Shown piece after piece: positions 23,115 through 32,269 of a stretch of 38,369 bases of DNA. Positions within the stretch are counted from its first letter, which is position 1; every line of letters begins with the position of its first letter. The notes beneath the pieces were generated by a model. It was not told the origin of the DNA. It did not search any database and saw only the letters and a list, made by a program, of their open reading frames with translations. This DNA comes from Paragemmobacter kunshanensis. Its GTDB lineage: Bacteria; Pseudomonadota; Alphaproteobacteria; Rhodobacterales; Rhodobacteraceae. The translations under genes were made by a program, and so were the position numbers. The DNA lies in the NCBI RefSeq assembly GCF_011059185.1, contig NZ_JAALFE010000027.1:1-38369 (forward strand), in the 5' to 3' direction.

Positions 23115-24956
23115 TCACACCCCGTCCGGCAGCACGCGAACAGCACCCCTGTCCGCCGATGCCGCAAAGGCCGCATAGGCCTTCAATGCCGTGGAAACCT
23201 TGCGCGGCCGATGCTTGGCGGGCTTCCAGCCCTTTTCATCCTGCTCGGCGCGGCGCTTGGCCATTTCGGCCTCGGGAACGCGCAGATTGATCGTGCGGTT
23301 GGGGATGTCGATGTCGATCATGTCGCCATCCCGCACAAGCCCGATCGCCCCACCCGACGCCGCCTCGGGCGAGGCGTGGCCGATGGAAAGGCCCGATGTC
23401 CCGCCCGAGAAACGGCCATCCGTCAGCAGCGCGCAGGATTTCCCAAGACCCTTCGATTTCAGGTAGCTGGTCGGATACAGCATTTCCTGCATCCCCGGCC
23501 CGCCCTTCGGCCCCTCATAGCGGATCACCACCACGTCGCCCGCCTTCACCTCGTTGTTCAGGATGCCCGCCACCGCGTCATTCTGCGATTCATAGACCTT
23601 GGCCGGGCCGGAGAAGACGAAGATCGACTCGTCCACCCCCGCCGTCTTCACGATACAGCCATCCAGCGCGATATTGCCCTTCAGAACGGCCAGACCGCCC
23701 TCCTTGGTGAAGGCATGTTCGGCCGATCGGATCACGCCCTTTTCGCGGTCAAGGTCCAGTTCCCTGTAACGCTTGTCCTGCGAAAAGGCCGTGGCAGACC
23801 GCACATTGCCGGGTGCTGCCTTGAAGAAATGGCGGACATTCTCGTGGTTCGTGCGGCTGATATCCCAATGGTCCAGCGCGGCGCCCATGCTGGAGGAATG
23901 CACGGTTACGCAGTCCCGGTTCAGCAGGCCCGCATTGTCCAGCTGGCCCAGGATCGCCATAATCCCACCCGCGCGATGCACGTCTTCCATGTGAACATCC
24001 GACTTCGCCGGTGCCACCTTGCACAGGCAGGGCACCTTGCGGCTGAGACGGTCGATATCATCCTGATCGAAATCAATCTCGCCTTCATGCGCGGCGGCCA
24101 GAATGTGCAGGATCGTGTTGGTCGATCCGCCCATGGCGATATCCAGCGCCATCGCATTCTCGAACGCGGCCTTGTTGGCCACGTTGCGCGGCAGGATACT
24201 GGCATCGTTCTGTTCGTAATAGCGCTTTGCCAGATCGACGATCAGATGCCCCGCCTCGACGAACAGGCGCTTGCGATCCGCATGGGTGGCCAGCGTCGAT
24301 CCGTTCCCGGGCAGCGAAAGGCCAAGCGCCTCGGTCAGGCAGTTCATGGAATTCGCCGTGAACATGCCCGAGCAGGACCCGCAGGTCGGGCAGGCGGCTT
24401 TCTCGACCTCGGCCACCTCTTCATCCGTGTAGGCTTCATCCGCCGCGACAACCATCGCGTCGATCAGATCCAGCGCCAGTTCCTTGCCCTTGACGATGGC
24501 CTTCCCGGCCTCCATCGGGCCGCCGGACACGAAGACCGCCGGAATGTTCAGCCGCATCGCGGCCATCAGCATGCCGGGGGTGATCTTGTCGCAATTCGAG
24601 ATGCAGACCATCGCATCTGCGCAATGGGCGTTGACCATGTATTCAACGCTGTCGGCGATGATCTCGCGCGAGGGCAGCGAATACAGCATCCCGTCATGGC
24701 CCATCGCGATGCCGTCATCCACCGCGATGGTGTTGAATTCCTTGGCCACACCACCGGCCGCTTCCACCTCGCGGGCCACCATCTGACCCAGGTCCTTCAG
24801 GTGAACATGCCCCGGAACGAACTGGGTGAAGCTGTTCACGATCGCGATGATCGGCTTGCCGAAATCGTCATCCTTCATGCCGGTCGCGCGCCAGAGGCCA
24901 CGGGCCCCGGCCATGTTGCGGCCATGGGTGGTAGTGCGGGAACGATAGACAGGCAT
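23115..24956 (-). CDS. ilvD: Dihydroxy-acid dehydratase
   Basis: A 613-residue IlvD-type enzyme. It dehydrates 2,3-dihydroxy-3-methyl acids to 2-oxo acids in isoleucine, valine and coenzyme A precursor synthesis. The opening [20 protein letters not shown] and the conserved [17 protein letters not shown] closely follow E. coli IlvD. Iron-sulphur cysteines are seen in [11 protein letters not shown] and [16 protein letters not shown]. The length matches the family (about 616). The ATG at 24956 has GGAGGAAA upstream. The close match argues for the true amino-acid enzyme rather than a sugar-acid dehydratase relative, despite the FAH-family neighbour 70 bp upstream. Confidence 0.96.
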   Translation of the reverse strand: MPVYRSRTTTHGRNMAGARGLWRATGMKDDDFGKPIIAIVNSFTQFVPGHVHLKDLGQMVAREVEAAGGVAKEFNTIAVDDGIAMGHDGMLYSLPSREIIADSVEYMVNAHCADAMVCISNCDKITPGMLMAAMRLNIPAVFVSGGPMEAGKAIVKGKELALDLIDAMVVAADEAYTDEEVAEVEKAACPTCGSCSGMFTANSMNCLTEALGLSLPGNGSTLATHADRKRLFVEAGHLIVDLAKRYYEQNDASILPRNVANKAAFENAMALDIAMGGSTNTILHILAAAHEGEIDFDQDDIDRLSRKVPCLCKVAPAKSDVHMEDVHRAGGIMAILGQLDNAGLLNRDCVTVHSSSMGAALDHWDISRTNHENVRHFFKAAPGNVRSATAFSQDKRYRELDLDREKGVIRSAEHAFTKEGGLAVLKGNIALDGCIVKTAGVDESIFVFSGPAKVYESQNDAVAGILNNEVKAGDVVVIRYEGPKGGPGMQEMLYPTSYLKSKGLGKSCALLTDGRFSGGTSGLSIGHASPEAASGGAIGLVRDGDMIDIDIPNRTINLRVPEAEMAKRRAEQDEKGWKPAKHRPRKVSTALKAYAAFAASADRGAVRVLPDGV

Positions 24957-25026
24957 GGTGGTTTCCTCCGGCAAGTCACCCATGCGACATGGCACCCGCG
25001 CCCTGTCGGGTCAAGTCAGTGGCCAA

Positions 25027-26166
25027 TCAAAGTAGGGATCGGGATGCAAGATTCCGCATCAGCGCCGCTGTGCCAAAGGTCCATTCCGGCACCTCGGTGG
25101 CCAGCCTTACCGTGTTGCGCAGCGTTCCCAGTTCGGCCGAGGCGATGGTGACCACGTCGCCCGTATGATGCGTGAAGCCCTGCCCCTCGACATCGCGATC
25201 CTGAACGGGCGCAAACATCGTGCCGCAATACAGCACGAAGCCATCCGGATACTGATGATGCCGCCCCCGGGTCTGGGCAACCAGATCGGCCGGATCGCGG
25301 CTGATCTCGGCCATTGAAGACCGGCCTTCCAGCACAAAGCCATCTTCGCCCCGCACGTCGAGAACCAGGTCCATCCTGCGGACATGGTCCAGCGAGAAAC
25401 TGTCATCGAACAGCCGGATGAACGGGCCGAGACTTGCAGAGGCGTTGTTGTCCTTCGCCTTGCCAAGCAGAAGGGCCGAGCGGCCCTCGACATCCCGCAG
25501 GTTCACATCATTGCCAAGCGTCGCCCCGACAATGCGCCCCGTGCTGTCGACGACCAGCGCGACTTCCGGTTCGGGGTTGTTCCATCGGCTGACAGGATGC
25601 AGGCCGACACTGGCCCCCCACCCTACGGCAGCCATCGGCTGTGCCTTGGTGAAGACCTCGGCATCCGGGCCGATTCCCACCTCGAGATATTGGGACCAAA
25701 GCCCTTCGGCCAGCAGCAGGCGCTTTACCTCTTCGGCCTGATCTGACCCGGGAACCAGATCGCGCAGGCTTTCGCCGATCACCCCCGCGACCCGTTCGCG
25801 GATCTCATGGGCGCGGACAGGATCCCCCGCTGCACGCTCCTCGATCACCCGTTCGACCATGGACCGCGCGAATGTGACGCCACAGGCCTTCACCGCCTGA
25901 AGGTCGACGGGCGCAATCAGCCGTGTCGTTCCACCCGAAACCTCGACCGAAGTCTGCGCCAGGGTGGAAAGTGGGCAGATCACCTCTCCCTCGATCGCGT
26001 TCAGGAAAGACAGAATGTCCGGCTGTTCCAGCAGGTCGCGCATGGTCGGGGCTTCGCGTGTGGTGATGTCCACCACATCCCCGTTCCGGACTGTCACAAC
26101 TGCCGGACCGATGCCACGGCGCCAGACACGCCCGACAAAGGCCCCCGACTCCGGCAGGTCTAGCAT
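25027..26166 (-). CDS. Fumarylacetoacetate hydrolase-family protein
   Basis: A 379-residue FAH-superfamily enzyme. The metal-binding acidic residues are in WNNPEPEVALVV, and the downstream GNDVNLRDVEGR and GKAKDNNASASLGPF segments are family-typical. Within the superfamily its size and N-terminal extension resemble the sugar-acid dehydratase branch (2-keto-3-deoxy-aldonate dehydratases such as AraD1/XylX). That branch is a hint rather than a proof. The ATG at 26166 has GGGGGAA upstream; 12 extra residues are possible from 26202. It lies upstream of ilvD on the same strand, so cotranscription is possible. Confidence 0.8.
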   Translation of the reverse strand: MLDLPESGAFVGRVWRRGIGPAVVTVRNGDVVDITTREAPTMRDLLEQPDILSFLNAIEGEVICPLSTLAQTSVEVSGGTTRLIAPVDLQAVKACGVTFARSMVERVIEERAAGDPVRAHEIRERVAGVIGESLRDLVPGSDQAEEVKRLLLAEGLWSQYLEVGIGPDAEVFTKAQPMAAVGWGASVGLHPVSRWNNPEPEVALVVDSTGRIVGATLGNDVNLRDVEGRSALLLGKAKDNNASASLGPFIRLFDDSFSLDHVRRMDLVLDVRGEDGFVLEGRSSMAEISRDPADLVAQTRGRHHQYPDGFVLYCGTMFAPVQDRDVEGQGFTHHTGDVVTIASAELGTLRNTVRLATEVPEWTFGTAALMRNLASRSLL

Positions 26167-26340
26167 GCGTTCCCCCAGATTTCCCCTCTCCGTCGGGCGC
26201 ATATTTGCAAAAGCTTTCGGGAAAGGGCAAGCACGCGCCCCGGTTTTCCATCGCCACGCGGGGCCGGGCGGGGGCGCACCGCCCTTCGCATCCCAAAGGA
26301 TGTAGTCGACTCCCGCCTGTCATGTTGCCCCCAACCGTTC

Positions 26341-26352
26341 AAATGATCATTT
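26341..26352. promoter_or_regulatory. 12-bp palindrome AAATGATCATTT
   Basis: A perfect AT-rich palindrome in an otherwise GC-rich divergent region, 41 bp upstream of the peptidase start. It could be an operator or simply an AT-rich promoter segment. No matching regulator is known from the window. Confidence 0.3.
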
Positions 26353-26393
26353 TGGCAATAATGGACAAGGCCCGCGCGCGCGAAGGGGGGGAC

Positions 26394-27098
26394 ATGCTCA
26401 GACTGCTGACCGCCGTCGCGCTGCTCATGGCGCCAGTGCCGGCTTTGGCGACAGAGACGCTTCCTCAGCCGGGTGGCGAGGTCATTCCGGTGCCGCAAGC
26501 CAGCAAGATGGCGAGAAGCTTTCACGATATCGGCGACTGCAGCCCCTATGCGGCGGCCTATGCGGCGGCCGGATTGCCGCGCGGGAACGGGGTCGAGACC
26601 ATTCGGCAGATCGACAGCCTTCTGCGCCAGAGGATGCGTCTGCGCGATGATCGGGGGCCTGACAGCTGGACACCCCTGCTATCGGTTCTGGTGGCGGGCA
26701 AGCGCCCCGTCGGCGATTGCGAGGATATGGCCATCACGACGGCACAGATGGCGGTCTGCGCCGGAATTCCCGCCGATCGCCTGGGCCTTCTGATCACGAC
26801 CAGCCCCAAGGGGGGCACGGCCGAAATGCACATGCTGGCCTTCTACAAGGACGCCTCTGACAAGACCTGGGTCTTCGGGGATACCTTTGCCCGTCCGCGG
26901 CCCTTGTCAAAGGTCCGCGAAAGGCTGGTCTTCATGGCCTACATGACCGATGTGACGCGCTGGCAGGGGCTTTTGGGGCTCCGGGATCTGCCTGCCGGCA
27001 CGAGCAGCCTGCCATCGAACCCCTCGGTTGCTGCTGCATCCACCGTTGAAGCGACGCCCCGGCAATGCCAACCCGAAGGCCCGATCCTACGGCAATGA
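26394..27098 (+). CDS. Transglutaminase-like cysteine peptidase (BTLCP)
   Basis: A 234-residue secreted protein of the bacterial transglutaminase-like cysteine proteinase family (DUF920, related to LapG). A signal peptide covers 1-19 (ending PALA). The catalytic triad is visible as Cys109 (VGDCEDMA), His146 (EMHMLAF) and Asp163 (VFGDTF). LapG relatives cleave adhesins at the cell surface under c-di-GMP control, but no LapD or large adhesin is encoded here. GGGGGG lies 4 bp before the ATG; longer in-frame starts lack a signal peptide. It converges with the sugar kinase gene. Confidence 0.88.
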   Translation: MLRLLTAVALLMAPVPALATETLPQPGGEVIPVPQASKMARSFHDIGDCSPYAAAYAAAGLPRGNGVETIRQIDSLLRQRMRLRDDRGPDSWTPLLSVLVAGKRPVGDCEDMAITTAQMAVCAGIPADRLGLLITTSPKGGTAEMHMLAFYKDASDKTWVFGDTFARPRPLSKVRERLVFMAYMTDVTRWQGLLGLRDLPAGTSSLPSNPSVAAASTVEATPRQCQPEGPILRQ

Positions 27099-27213
27099 AC
27101 CTTCCCCCGGGCTGATCCATGCCGCGTCTTGGGCGGCAGTCCGTATCGGCGTTCACCTGAAGGCGGCCACCCCGCAAGGCAGGCAACTTTCCCTGCGCGC
27201 CTGCAAGCCCGGC

Positions 27214-27855
27214 CTAGCCGTTGGGAAGCCTGAAATCCTCGCCCCGGCTTTCGGCCATGACGAAGCGCCCGTTCGGAAGATCGTTGCCGTCCAACTTCCA
27301 TGCGATCTCGTCGGGCGTCAGGTCATAGTGCTTCCAGCGCGCCGTCAGACGCGCGCGCAGCACGTCCTCTGGCACATCGACCAGCACTGCCACATCGAAC
27401 AGCGGCCGCAGCCGCGACCACGGCTCCTGCCCCAGAAGCAGGTAATTCCCCTCCACGATGATCACCGGCACCTCGGCCGGGATCATCCGCGCCCCCGCCC
27501 GCGCAATCTCGATATCGCGGTCAAACACCGGCACCGCCACGAACTCCTCGTCCCGTGCGCGGATGCGCTTCAGCGTGTGGAAGAGCCCCCCAACATCGAA
27601 CGTCTCCGGCGCACCCTTCCGTGGCCGCAGCCCCGCAGGCACCAGATGCAGGTCGTCGTAATGATACCCATCCATCGGCAGCACCGCCGCCAACCCCGCC
27701 TGACGCGCGTTCAGCGCGTCGCACAACCGCTCCGCCACGGTGGACTTGCCGGATCCCGGCGCCCCGGCAAGGGCCGCGACCACGCGCCCCCCGCCCTTCG
27801 CCTTTTCCGCCAGAAGGTCCGCCAGACCCGCGATGTCGATGGAGGATGCCGTCAC
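27214..27855 (-). CDS. Uridine-kinase-like (FrcK-type) sugar kinase
   Basis: A 213-residue P-loop kinase of the uridine kinase/pantothenate kinase fold. Walker A is GAPGSGKST at 31-39. The substrate-side segment PMDGYHYDD, then VPVFDRDIEIAR, EGNYLLL and LTARW fit the nucleoside/nucleotide kinase family, which includes FrcK of the rhizobial fructose operon. As last gene of a sugar importer operon it probably phosphorylates the imported or epimerised sugar. I chose the GTG at 27855, with GAGG upstream; a TTG at 27867 overlapping the epimerase stop is possible. The exact sugar is unknown. Confidence 0.82.
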   Translation of the reverse strand: MTASSIDIAGLADLLAEKAKGGGRVVAALAGAPGSGKSTVAERLCDALNARQAGLAAVLPMDGYHYDDLHLVPAGLRPRKGAPETFDVGGLFHTLKRIRARDEEFVAVPVFDRDIEIARAGARMIPAEVPVIIVEGNYLLLGQEPWSRLRPLFDVAVLVDVPEDVLRARLTARWKHYDLTPDEIAWKLDGNDLPNGRFVMAESRGEDFRLPNG

Positions 27856-27863
27856 CTTGCGCC

Positions 27864-28712
27864 TCAAATCAGCCGATACTGCTTGGCCTTATTGCGCAGG
27901 AAGGGCAGCCCCTTGTCCATCACCTCCTGAAAGTTTTCCGCCACGGGCCGCCAGACCGCCAGCCCATAGCCCACCTCCGGCGGCATGTTGATGAAACTCT
28001 CCATCGCCAGCCCGCCCTTGAACCCGATTGCGGCAAGGGTCGCGTAAACCTCATCCCAGTCGCAGGTCCCCTCACCCGGCGTGCCGCGATCCGACTCCGA
28101 CAGGTGGATGTAGCGCAGATGCTCCCGCGCATCGAGGATGCCGTTCCCCGCCCCCTTCTCCTCAATATTCATGTGATAGGTGTCGAGGTGGATGAAGATG
28201 TTGTCCGCCCCCACCTTCTCGATCATCCATTTGGCCTGCCAGCCCGTGTTGATCAGGTGGTTCTCATAGCGGTTCACGGGTTCGATGCCGAAGGCGATCC
28301 CCTTCTTCTTCGCGTGCTTCGCCGCCGCCGCCAAGGCGCGGGCGATGTTGTCATATTCCGCCATCGTCGGCGGCGACCCCGTCCGCTGCCCGATCCCGCC
28401 ATAGGTCACGCCCGACAGCGCCTCGGCCCCCATCTCGGCCGCCTTGTCGATGCTGTCGCACAGCTGCTCGATCGCCCCGTCGGGGTTCACCGATGCCCAG
28501 TTCCTTTCCGGCAGGCCCAGCGAACAGACCGCCCGCATGCTGTGCTTTTCCAGCAAAGCCCGCGTATGCGCGGCGTCCACAATGGACGTATTCAGCAGCG
28601 CGATCTCGATGAAATCCATCTTGTAGGCGGCGGCGGCGGGAATGGTCTTTTCCGCCCCTGCGCGATCCCAGTGCATCGTCCACATGGACGTATGAACGCC
28701 GAACCCTTCCAT
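27864..28712 (-). CDS. D-tagatose/D-allulose 3-epimerase-family enzyme
   Basis: A 282-residue TIM-barrel sugar epimerase. The metal ligands are Glu144, Asp177, His203 and Glu238, with spacings 33, 26 and 35. These are the same spacings as Glu150, Asp183, His209 and Glu244 recalled for Agrobacterium D-psicose 3-epimerase. Glu150 and Arg209 here also line up with its substrate residues. Motifs are GIEPVNRYENH, HLDTYHMNIEE, HLSESDRGTPG and AMESF. It would interconvert ketohexoses at C3. It follows the second permease with no gap, and its stop is 8 bp before the kinase start, placing it inside the importer operon. Confidence 0.88.
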   Translation of the reverse strand: MEGFGVHTSMWTMHWDRAGAEKTIPAAAAYKMDFIEIALLNTSIVDAAHTRALLEKHSMRAVCSLGLPERNWASVNPDGAIEQLCDSIDKAAEMGAEALSGVTYGGIGQRTGSPPTMAEYDNIARALAAAAKHAKKKGIAFGIEPVNRYENHLINTGWQAKWMIEKVGADNIFIHLDTYHMNIEEKGAGNGILDAREHLRYIHLSESDRGTPGEGTCDWDEVYATLAAIGFKGGLAMESFINMPPEVGYGLAVWRPVAENFQEVMDKGLPFLRNKAKQYRLI

Positions 28713-29699
28713 TCAAACTCTCCCTCGTTTTCGTTCTTTCCATCGTCCCGCGCCCCAGCGCAGGATCATCACGCCGACCAGAAACAGCCCCCAGACCGCC
28801 GTAGACAGGTGCTGGTTCGCGCCCAAAAGGTTCAGCCCCGACGACAGCACCTGCAGCACGACCAGCGCGATCACCACGGGCACCACGCGGCCAAATCCCC
28901 CGAACGGGTCCACCCCGCCAAGGAAACAGGCCAGCACGGTAACAAGCAGAAGCGCCTCGCCATGCCCCACGCGGACGGAATTGAAGCGCGACAGCATCAG
29001 GATGCCCGCAATCGCGCACATCACCCCCGACAGGGTGTAGATCAGCACCAGCGTCCGCTTGGTATGCACGCCCGAATAGGTGGTGGCCCGCAGGTTCGAC
29101 CCGATCATCCGCGCGGCAAAGCCATGCCGCGTGCGGGTCAGCAGGATATGCCAGGCCAGCGCGCACAGCCCGAACAGGATCAGCGGCACGGGGATACCAA
29201 GGAACGACCCATGCCCCAGCACCGCCAGATATTGCGGAAAGCCGGATATATCCCCGCCCTTGGTCAGGAACTCCCCCAACCCCCGCAGAAAGATCATCAT
29301 GGCCAGCGAAACGAGGATCGGATGCGCCCCGATATAGGCGATCACCGCCCCCATCGCCGCGCCACTCAACGCGCCGACCAGCAGCGCCAGCACGGTGCCA
29401 AGGAGGAACGGTCCCACCCCCGCATCCACACCCCCGAACTGCATCAGCACGAAGGCCAGCGTCAGCCCTGCCATGTTCGCCGTATAGATGATCGCCAGAT
29501 TGAACCCGCCCGAGATGATGGGGATCAGCATCGCCAGCGTCAGTATCCCCAACTCCGGCAATTGGAACGCGATGGAGCCAAGGTTCGCCCCGGTCAGGAA
29601 ATTCGGCGCAGTCACCCCGAAGACCACGACGACCAGAAGAAGGAAGCCCAGAAGCCCCGGCACCTCCGGCCCGAAGGCCTGTTTGATGCGGTCCATCAT
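28713..29699 (-). CDS. Sugar ABC transporter permease 2
   Basis: A 328-residue RbsC-family inner-membrane permease with eight to ten hydrophobic helices. The family segment GAHPILVSLAMMIFLRGLGE and the AIAGILMLSRFNSVRVG loop are recognisable. The C-terminus ends in basic WKERKRGRV on the cytoplasmic side. Its ATG overlaps the stop of the other permease gene by 4 bp, and its stop touches the epimerase start. Two different permeases imply a heterodimeric channel rather than the RbsC homodimer. Confidence 0.92.
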   Translation of the reverse strand: MMDRIKQAFGPEVPGLLGFLLLVVVVFGVTAPNFLTGANLGSIAFQLPELGILTLAMLIPIISGGFNLAIIYTANMAGLTLAFVLMQFGGVDAGVGPFLLGTVLALLVGALSGAAMGAVIAYIGAHPILVSLAMMIFLRGLGEFLTKGGDISGFPQYLAVLGHGSFLGIPVPLILFGLCALAWHILLTRTRHGFAARMIGSNLRATTYSGVHTKRTLVLIYTLSGVMCAIAGILMLSRFNSVRVGHGEALLLVTVLACFLGGVDPFGGFGRVVPVVIALVVLQVLSSGLNLLGANQHLSTAVWGLFLVGVMILRWGAGRWKERKRGRV

Positions 29700-30688
29700 T
29701 TGCGGTCCCTCCGCTTGGGCGCCAGCATCGCGGCAAGGTCGATGTTCGATGTGGAAATCGCGGCAAGGATGATGATTCCCACCACCATCTTGAAGGCATA
29801 GGGCGACACCCCCAGCAGGTTCAGCCCGTTCTGCGCCACCGCCACCAGCGCCACGCCCAGCACGCAGCCCAAGACCGACCCGCGCCCGCCCCCCAGCCGC
29901 GCCCCGCCCAGAACCACGGCGGCCAGCACGTCAAGCTCGCGCCCGATCAGGGCATTCGGCACCACCTCCTTGGTGATATGCGCCTGCATCAGCCCCGCGA
30001 TGCCCGCCATCATCCCGCACCAGCCGAAGGCAATCGCCTGCATCAGCCAAATGTTGATCCCCGCCCGCCGCGCGCCTTCGGGGTTGTCGCCAAAGGCGTA
30101 AAGCTGCCGCCCCGTCGTCGTCCGCCGGATCAGAAACCATGTGGCGAAGAGGCAGACCGCCATAACCGCGACCGGAAGACGGATGTCGGCCCAGCCGATC
30201 TCGGTCTGCAATTCCCACAGGTAGATGGGCCGCGACAGCCAGTCCGGCAGGCTATAGATGCTCTTCCCGCTGGTGAAGAACATCAGCAACCCGAAGAAGG
30301 CGTTGAAGGTCGAAATCGTCACGACGATGGAGATGATCCTGAACCCGTGGATCAGGCCTGCATTGATCAGCCCCAGCCCGATGCCAAAGGCCATGGCCAG
30401 CGCGATGCCAACAGCCCAGCCGCCCCCGCCCATCCCGATCAGGGCGCTGACCACAAGGTATTGCACCACCGACGCCCCCACCGCGAAGGAAATGTCGATC
30501 CCCCCCGCGATCAGCACGACCAGCAGACCCACCGCCCAGATCAGGTTCACCGCGTTGTTGTTGATCAGCGAGGTGATGTTGACCAAGGTCAGGAACTCCG
30601 GCGAGGCGACCGAAAGCCCCGCTACCAGCAGGACCAGCACGGCCAGCAGCTTCGCCTCGGCCGGATAGGCGCGCAGGAAGTCACGCAT
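29696..30688 (-). CDS. Sugar ABC transporter permease 1
   Basis: A 330-residue RbsC-family permease. About nine membrane helices are visible, and the conserved GGIDISFAVGA, ALIGRELDVLAAVVLGGARLGG and GDNPEGARRAGI segments match sugar permeases of this class. I set the start at 30688, which overlaps the ATPase stop by 8 bp; a frame open to 30733 adds Arg/Trp-rich residues. It pairs with the adjacent permease to form the channel. Confidence 0.92.
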   Translation of the reverse strand: MRDFLRAYPAEAKLLAVLVLLVAGLSVASPEFLTLVNITSLINNNAVNLIWAVGLLVVLIAGGIDISFAVGASVVQYLVVSALIGMGGGGWAVGIALAMAFGIGLGLINAGLIHGFRIISIVVTISTFNAFFGLLMFFTSGKSIYSLPDWLSRPIYLWELQTEIGWADIRLPVAVMAVCLFATWFLIRRTTTGRQLYAFGDNPEGARRAGINIWLMQAIAFGWCGMMAGIAGLMQAHITKEVVPNALIGRELDVLAAVVLGGARLGGGRGSVLGCVLGVALVAVAQNGLNLLGVSPYAFKMVVGIIILAAISTSNIDLAAMLAPKRRDRK

Positions 30689-32186
30689 AGACCGCAGCCT
30701 CCAAAGCCTCCAGCGTGGTCGCCCGCGGGTCATATTCCCCCACGATCCGCCCGCCCGCCATGTGCAGCACGCGGTCCGCGTTCACATGCACCTCCGACAC
30801 CTCGTCCGATATCAGCAAGATCGCCAGACCCTTCGCCGCCAATTCCCGTACGATGCGGAAAATCCCCGCCCGCGCGCCCACATCCACGCCCACCGTGGGG
30901 CAATCGAGGATCAGCACCTTCGGCTCTGTCGCCAGCCACTTGGCCAGCACCACCCGCTGCTGGTTCCCCCCCGACAGGGTCGACACCGCATCGCCGGGCT
31001 TGCCGATCTTCACCGCCAGTTCCCGCACCCAATGCGCCACCAGATCCTCCTGCCGCTTGGGCGACATCAGGCCCGACGCCCCCGTGATCCGGCGCAGCAC
31101 CGACAGGACGGCGTTATCCGAAATGCTCTGCGGCTGGATCAGGCCCAGCGCCAGACGGTCCTCGGACACATAGGCCACGCCCGCCGCCACCGCGTCGCGG
31201 TTCGACGCGAAACGCACCTCGCGCCCCCCCAGCACGATCCGCCCCGCCTCCGGCGCGGCCATCCCGAACAGCACATGCGCCAGTTCCGTCCGCCCCGCGC
31301 CGATCAGCCCGGTCAGGCCCAACACCTCACCCCGCCGCAGCTGGAACGACACATCGCGGAACTCGCCCCGCCGCGTGAGGCCCGCAACCTCCATCACCAC
31401 CGGATCGGCGGATGTATCCCGCGCCATCACCTGATGGTCGAAAGTCTTGCCCGTCATCAACTCGGTCAGGCGGCCTTGCGTCATGCCTGCAGTGGGATAG
31501 ACCCCTACCAACCGCCCATCCCGCACCACCGTCACGCGCGACGCAATTTCCAGCACCTCGGCCAGACGGTGACTGACAAACACGACTGCCACCCCTCGCG
31601 CCGACAGCGTCCGCACCACGGCCAGCAGCGCATCCGTCTCGGCCTGCGTAAGCGAAGCAGTCGGTTCATCCATGAAGATCAGCCGCGCATCGGAAACCAA
31701 GGCCCGCGCAATCGCCACCACCTGCCGCTGCGCAATCGGCAGCGTCCCCAGCCGCGCGTCGAGGTCCAGCGAAACCTCCAGCCGCGCCAGCGCCGCCTCG
31801 GCCCGCGCCCTGAGCGCGCCGTAATCGACGAAACGCGGGCGGTTGCCCAGCATCGTCTCGAAGGCGATATTCTCGGCCACCGTCATCTCGGGGAACAGCG
31901 CCAGATCCTGCCAGATCACCGCGATCCCCATCTGCCGCGCCACATTGGGCGTGATGGCCGACAGCCGTTCCCCGAACAGCTCCATCTCCGTGCCGGGTTC
32001 GGGCTGATAGACCCCTGTGATGATCTTGATCAGCGTGGACTTGCCGCAGCCGTTTTCCCCGGCCAGACAATGCACCTCGCCCTGCCCTACCTCGAAGGCC
32101 ACATCCTGCAACGCCTTCACGCCGCCAAAGACCTTGGACACCTTGGAAAACCGTATGGCGGGGGGCAGGTCGGTCACGTCAGACAT
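30681..32186 (-). CDS. Sugar ABC transporter ATPase, two domains
   Basis: A 501-residue RbsA-type double ATP-binding protein. Domain 1 has Walker A GENGCGKST (43-51), signature LPIAQRQ and Walker B FMDEP. Domain 2 has a degenerate Walker A (GLIGAGRTE), signature LSGGNQQ and Walker B LILDCP, where Cys429 replaces the catalytic Glu. Asymmetric catalysis, with domain 1 as the active site, is therefore likely. The segment WQDLALFPEMTVAENIAF is typical of one sugar-transporter subgroup. It follows the binding-protein gene after an 83-bp gap that contains strong stem-loops. Confidence 0.94.
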   Translation of the reverse strand: MSDVTDLPPAIRFSKVSKVFGGVKALQDVAFEVGQGEVHCLAGENGCGKSTLIKIITGVYQPEPGTEMELFGERLSAITPNVARQMGIAVIWQDLALFPEMTVAENIAFETMLGNRPRFVDYGALRARAEAALARLEVSLDLDARLGTLPIAQRQVVAIARALVSDARLIFMDEPTASLTQAETDALLAVVRTLSARGVAVVFVSHRLAEVLEIASRVTVVRDGRLVGVYPTAGMTQGRLTELMTGKTFDHQVMARDTSADPVVMEVAGLTRRGEFRDVSFQLRRGEVLGLTGLIGAGRTELAHVLFGMAAPEAGRIVLGGREVRFASNRDAVAAGVAYVSEDRLALGLIQPQSISDNAVLSVLRRITGASGLMSPKRQEDLVAHWVRELAVKIGKPGDAVSTLSGGNQQRVVLAKWLATEPKVLILDCPTVGVDVGARAGIFRIVRELAAKGLAILLISDEVSEVHVNADRVLHMAGGRIVGEYDPRATTLEALEAAVYA

Positions 32187-32195
32187 TCCATGAAG

Positions 32196-32252
32196 GCCCG
32201 CTGCCTGCGGGCGAAAGGCGTCCGGGGATGCGGGAGCGGCACCCCCGGACGC
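32196..32252 (-). promoter_or_regulatory. Stem-loops between binding protein and ATPase genes
   Basis: A 14-bp stem (32218-32231 with 32239-32252, one G-U pair on the minus strand) with a 7-base loop lies just after the binding-protein stop. A second, smaller hairpin lies at 32196-32212 (GCCCGC with GCGGGC). In importer operons such structures often stabilise the upstream binding-protein mRNA and attenuate downstream expression. That role is inferred here. Confidence 0.65.
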
Positions 32253-32269
32253 AGGCCATCACCGGGGGA

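Noticed and set aside
23211-25151. Plus-strand frame of about 646 codons opposite ilvD
   Set aside because: ilvD is unmistakable on the minus strand, and the plus frame reads as His/Gln/Arg-rich shadow.
23115-26166. Sugar-acid catabolic operon of an IlvD/EDD-type dehydratase plus FAH-type dehydratase
   Set aside because: The IlvD sequence follows the amino-acid biosynthetic enzyme too closely, so the neighbouring FAH-family gene alone does not justify this reading.
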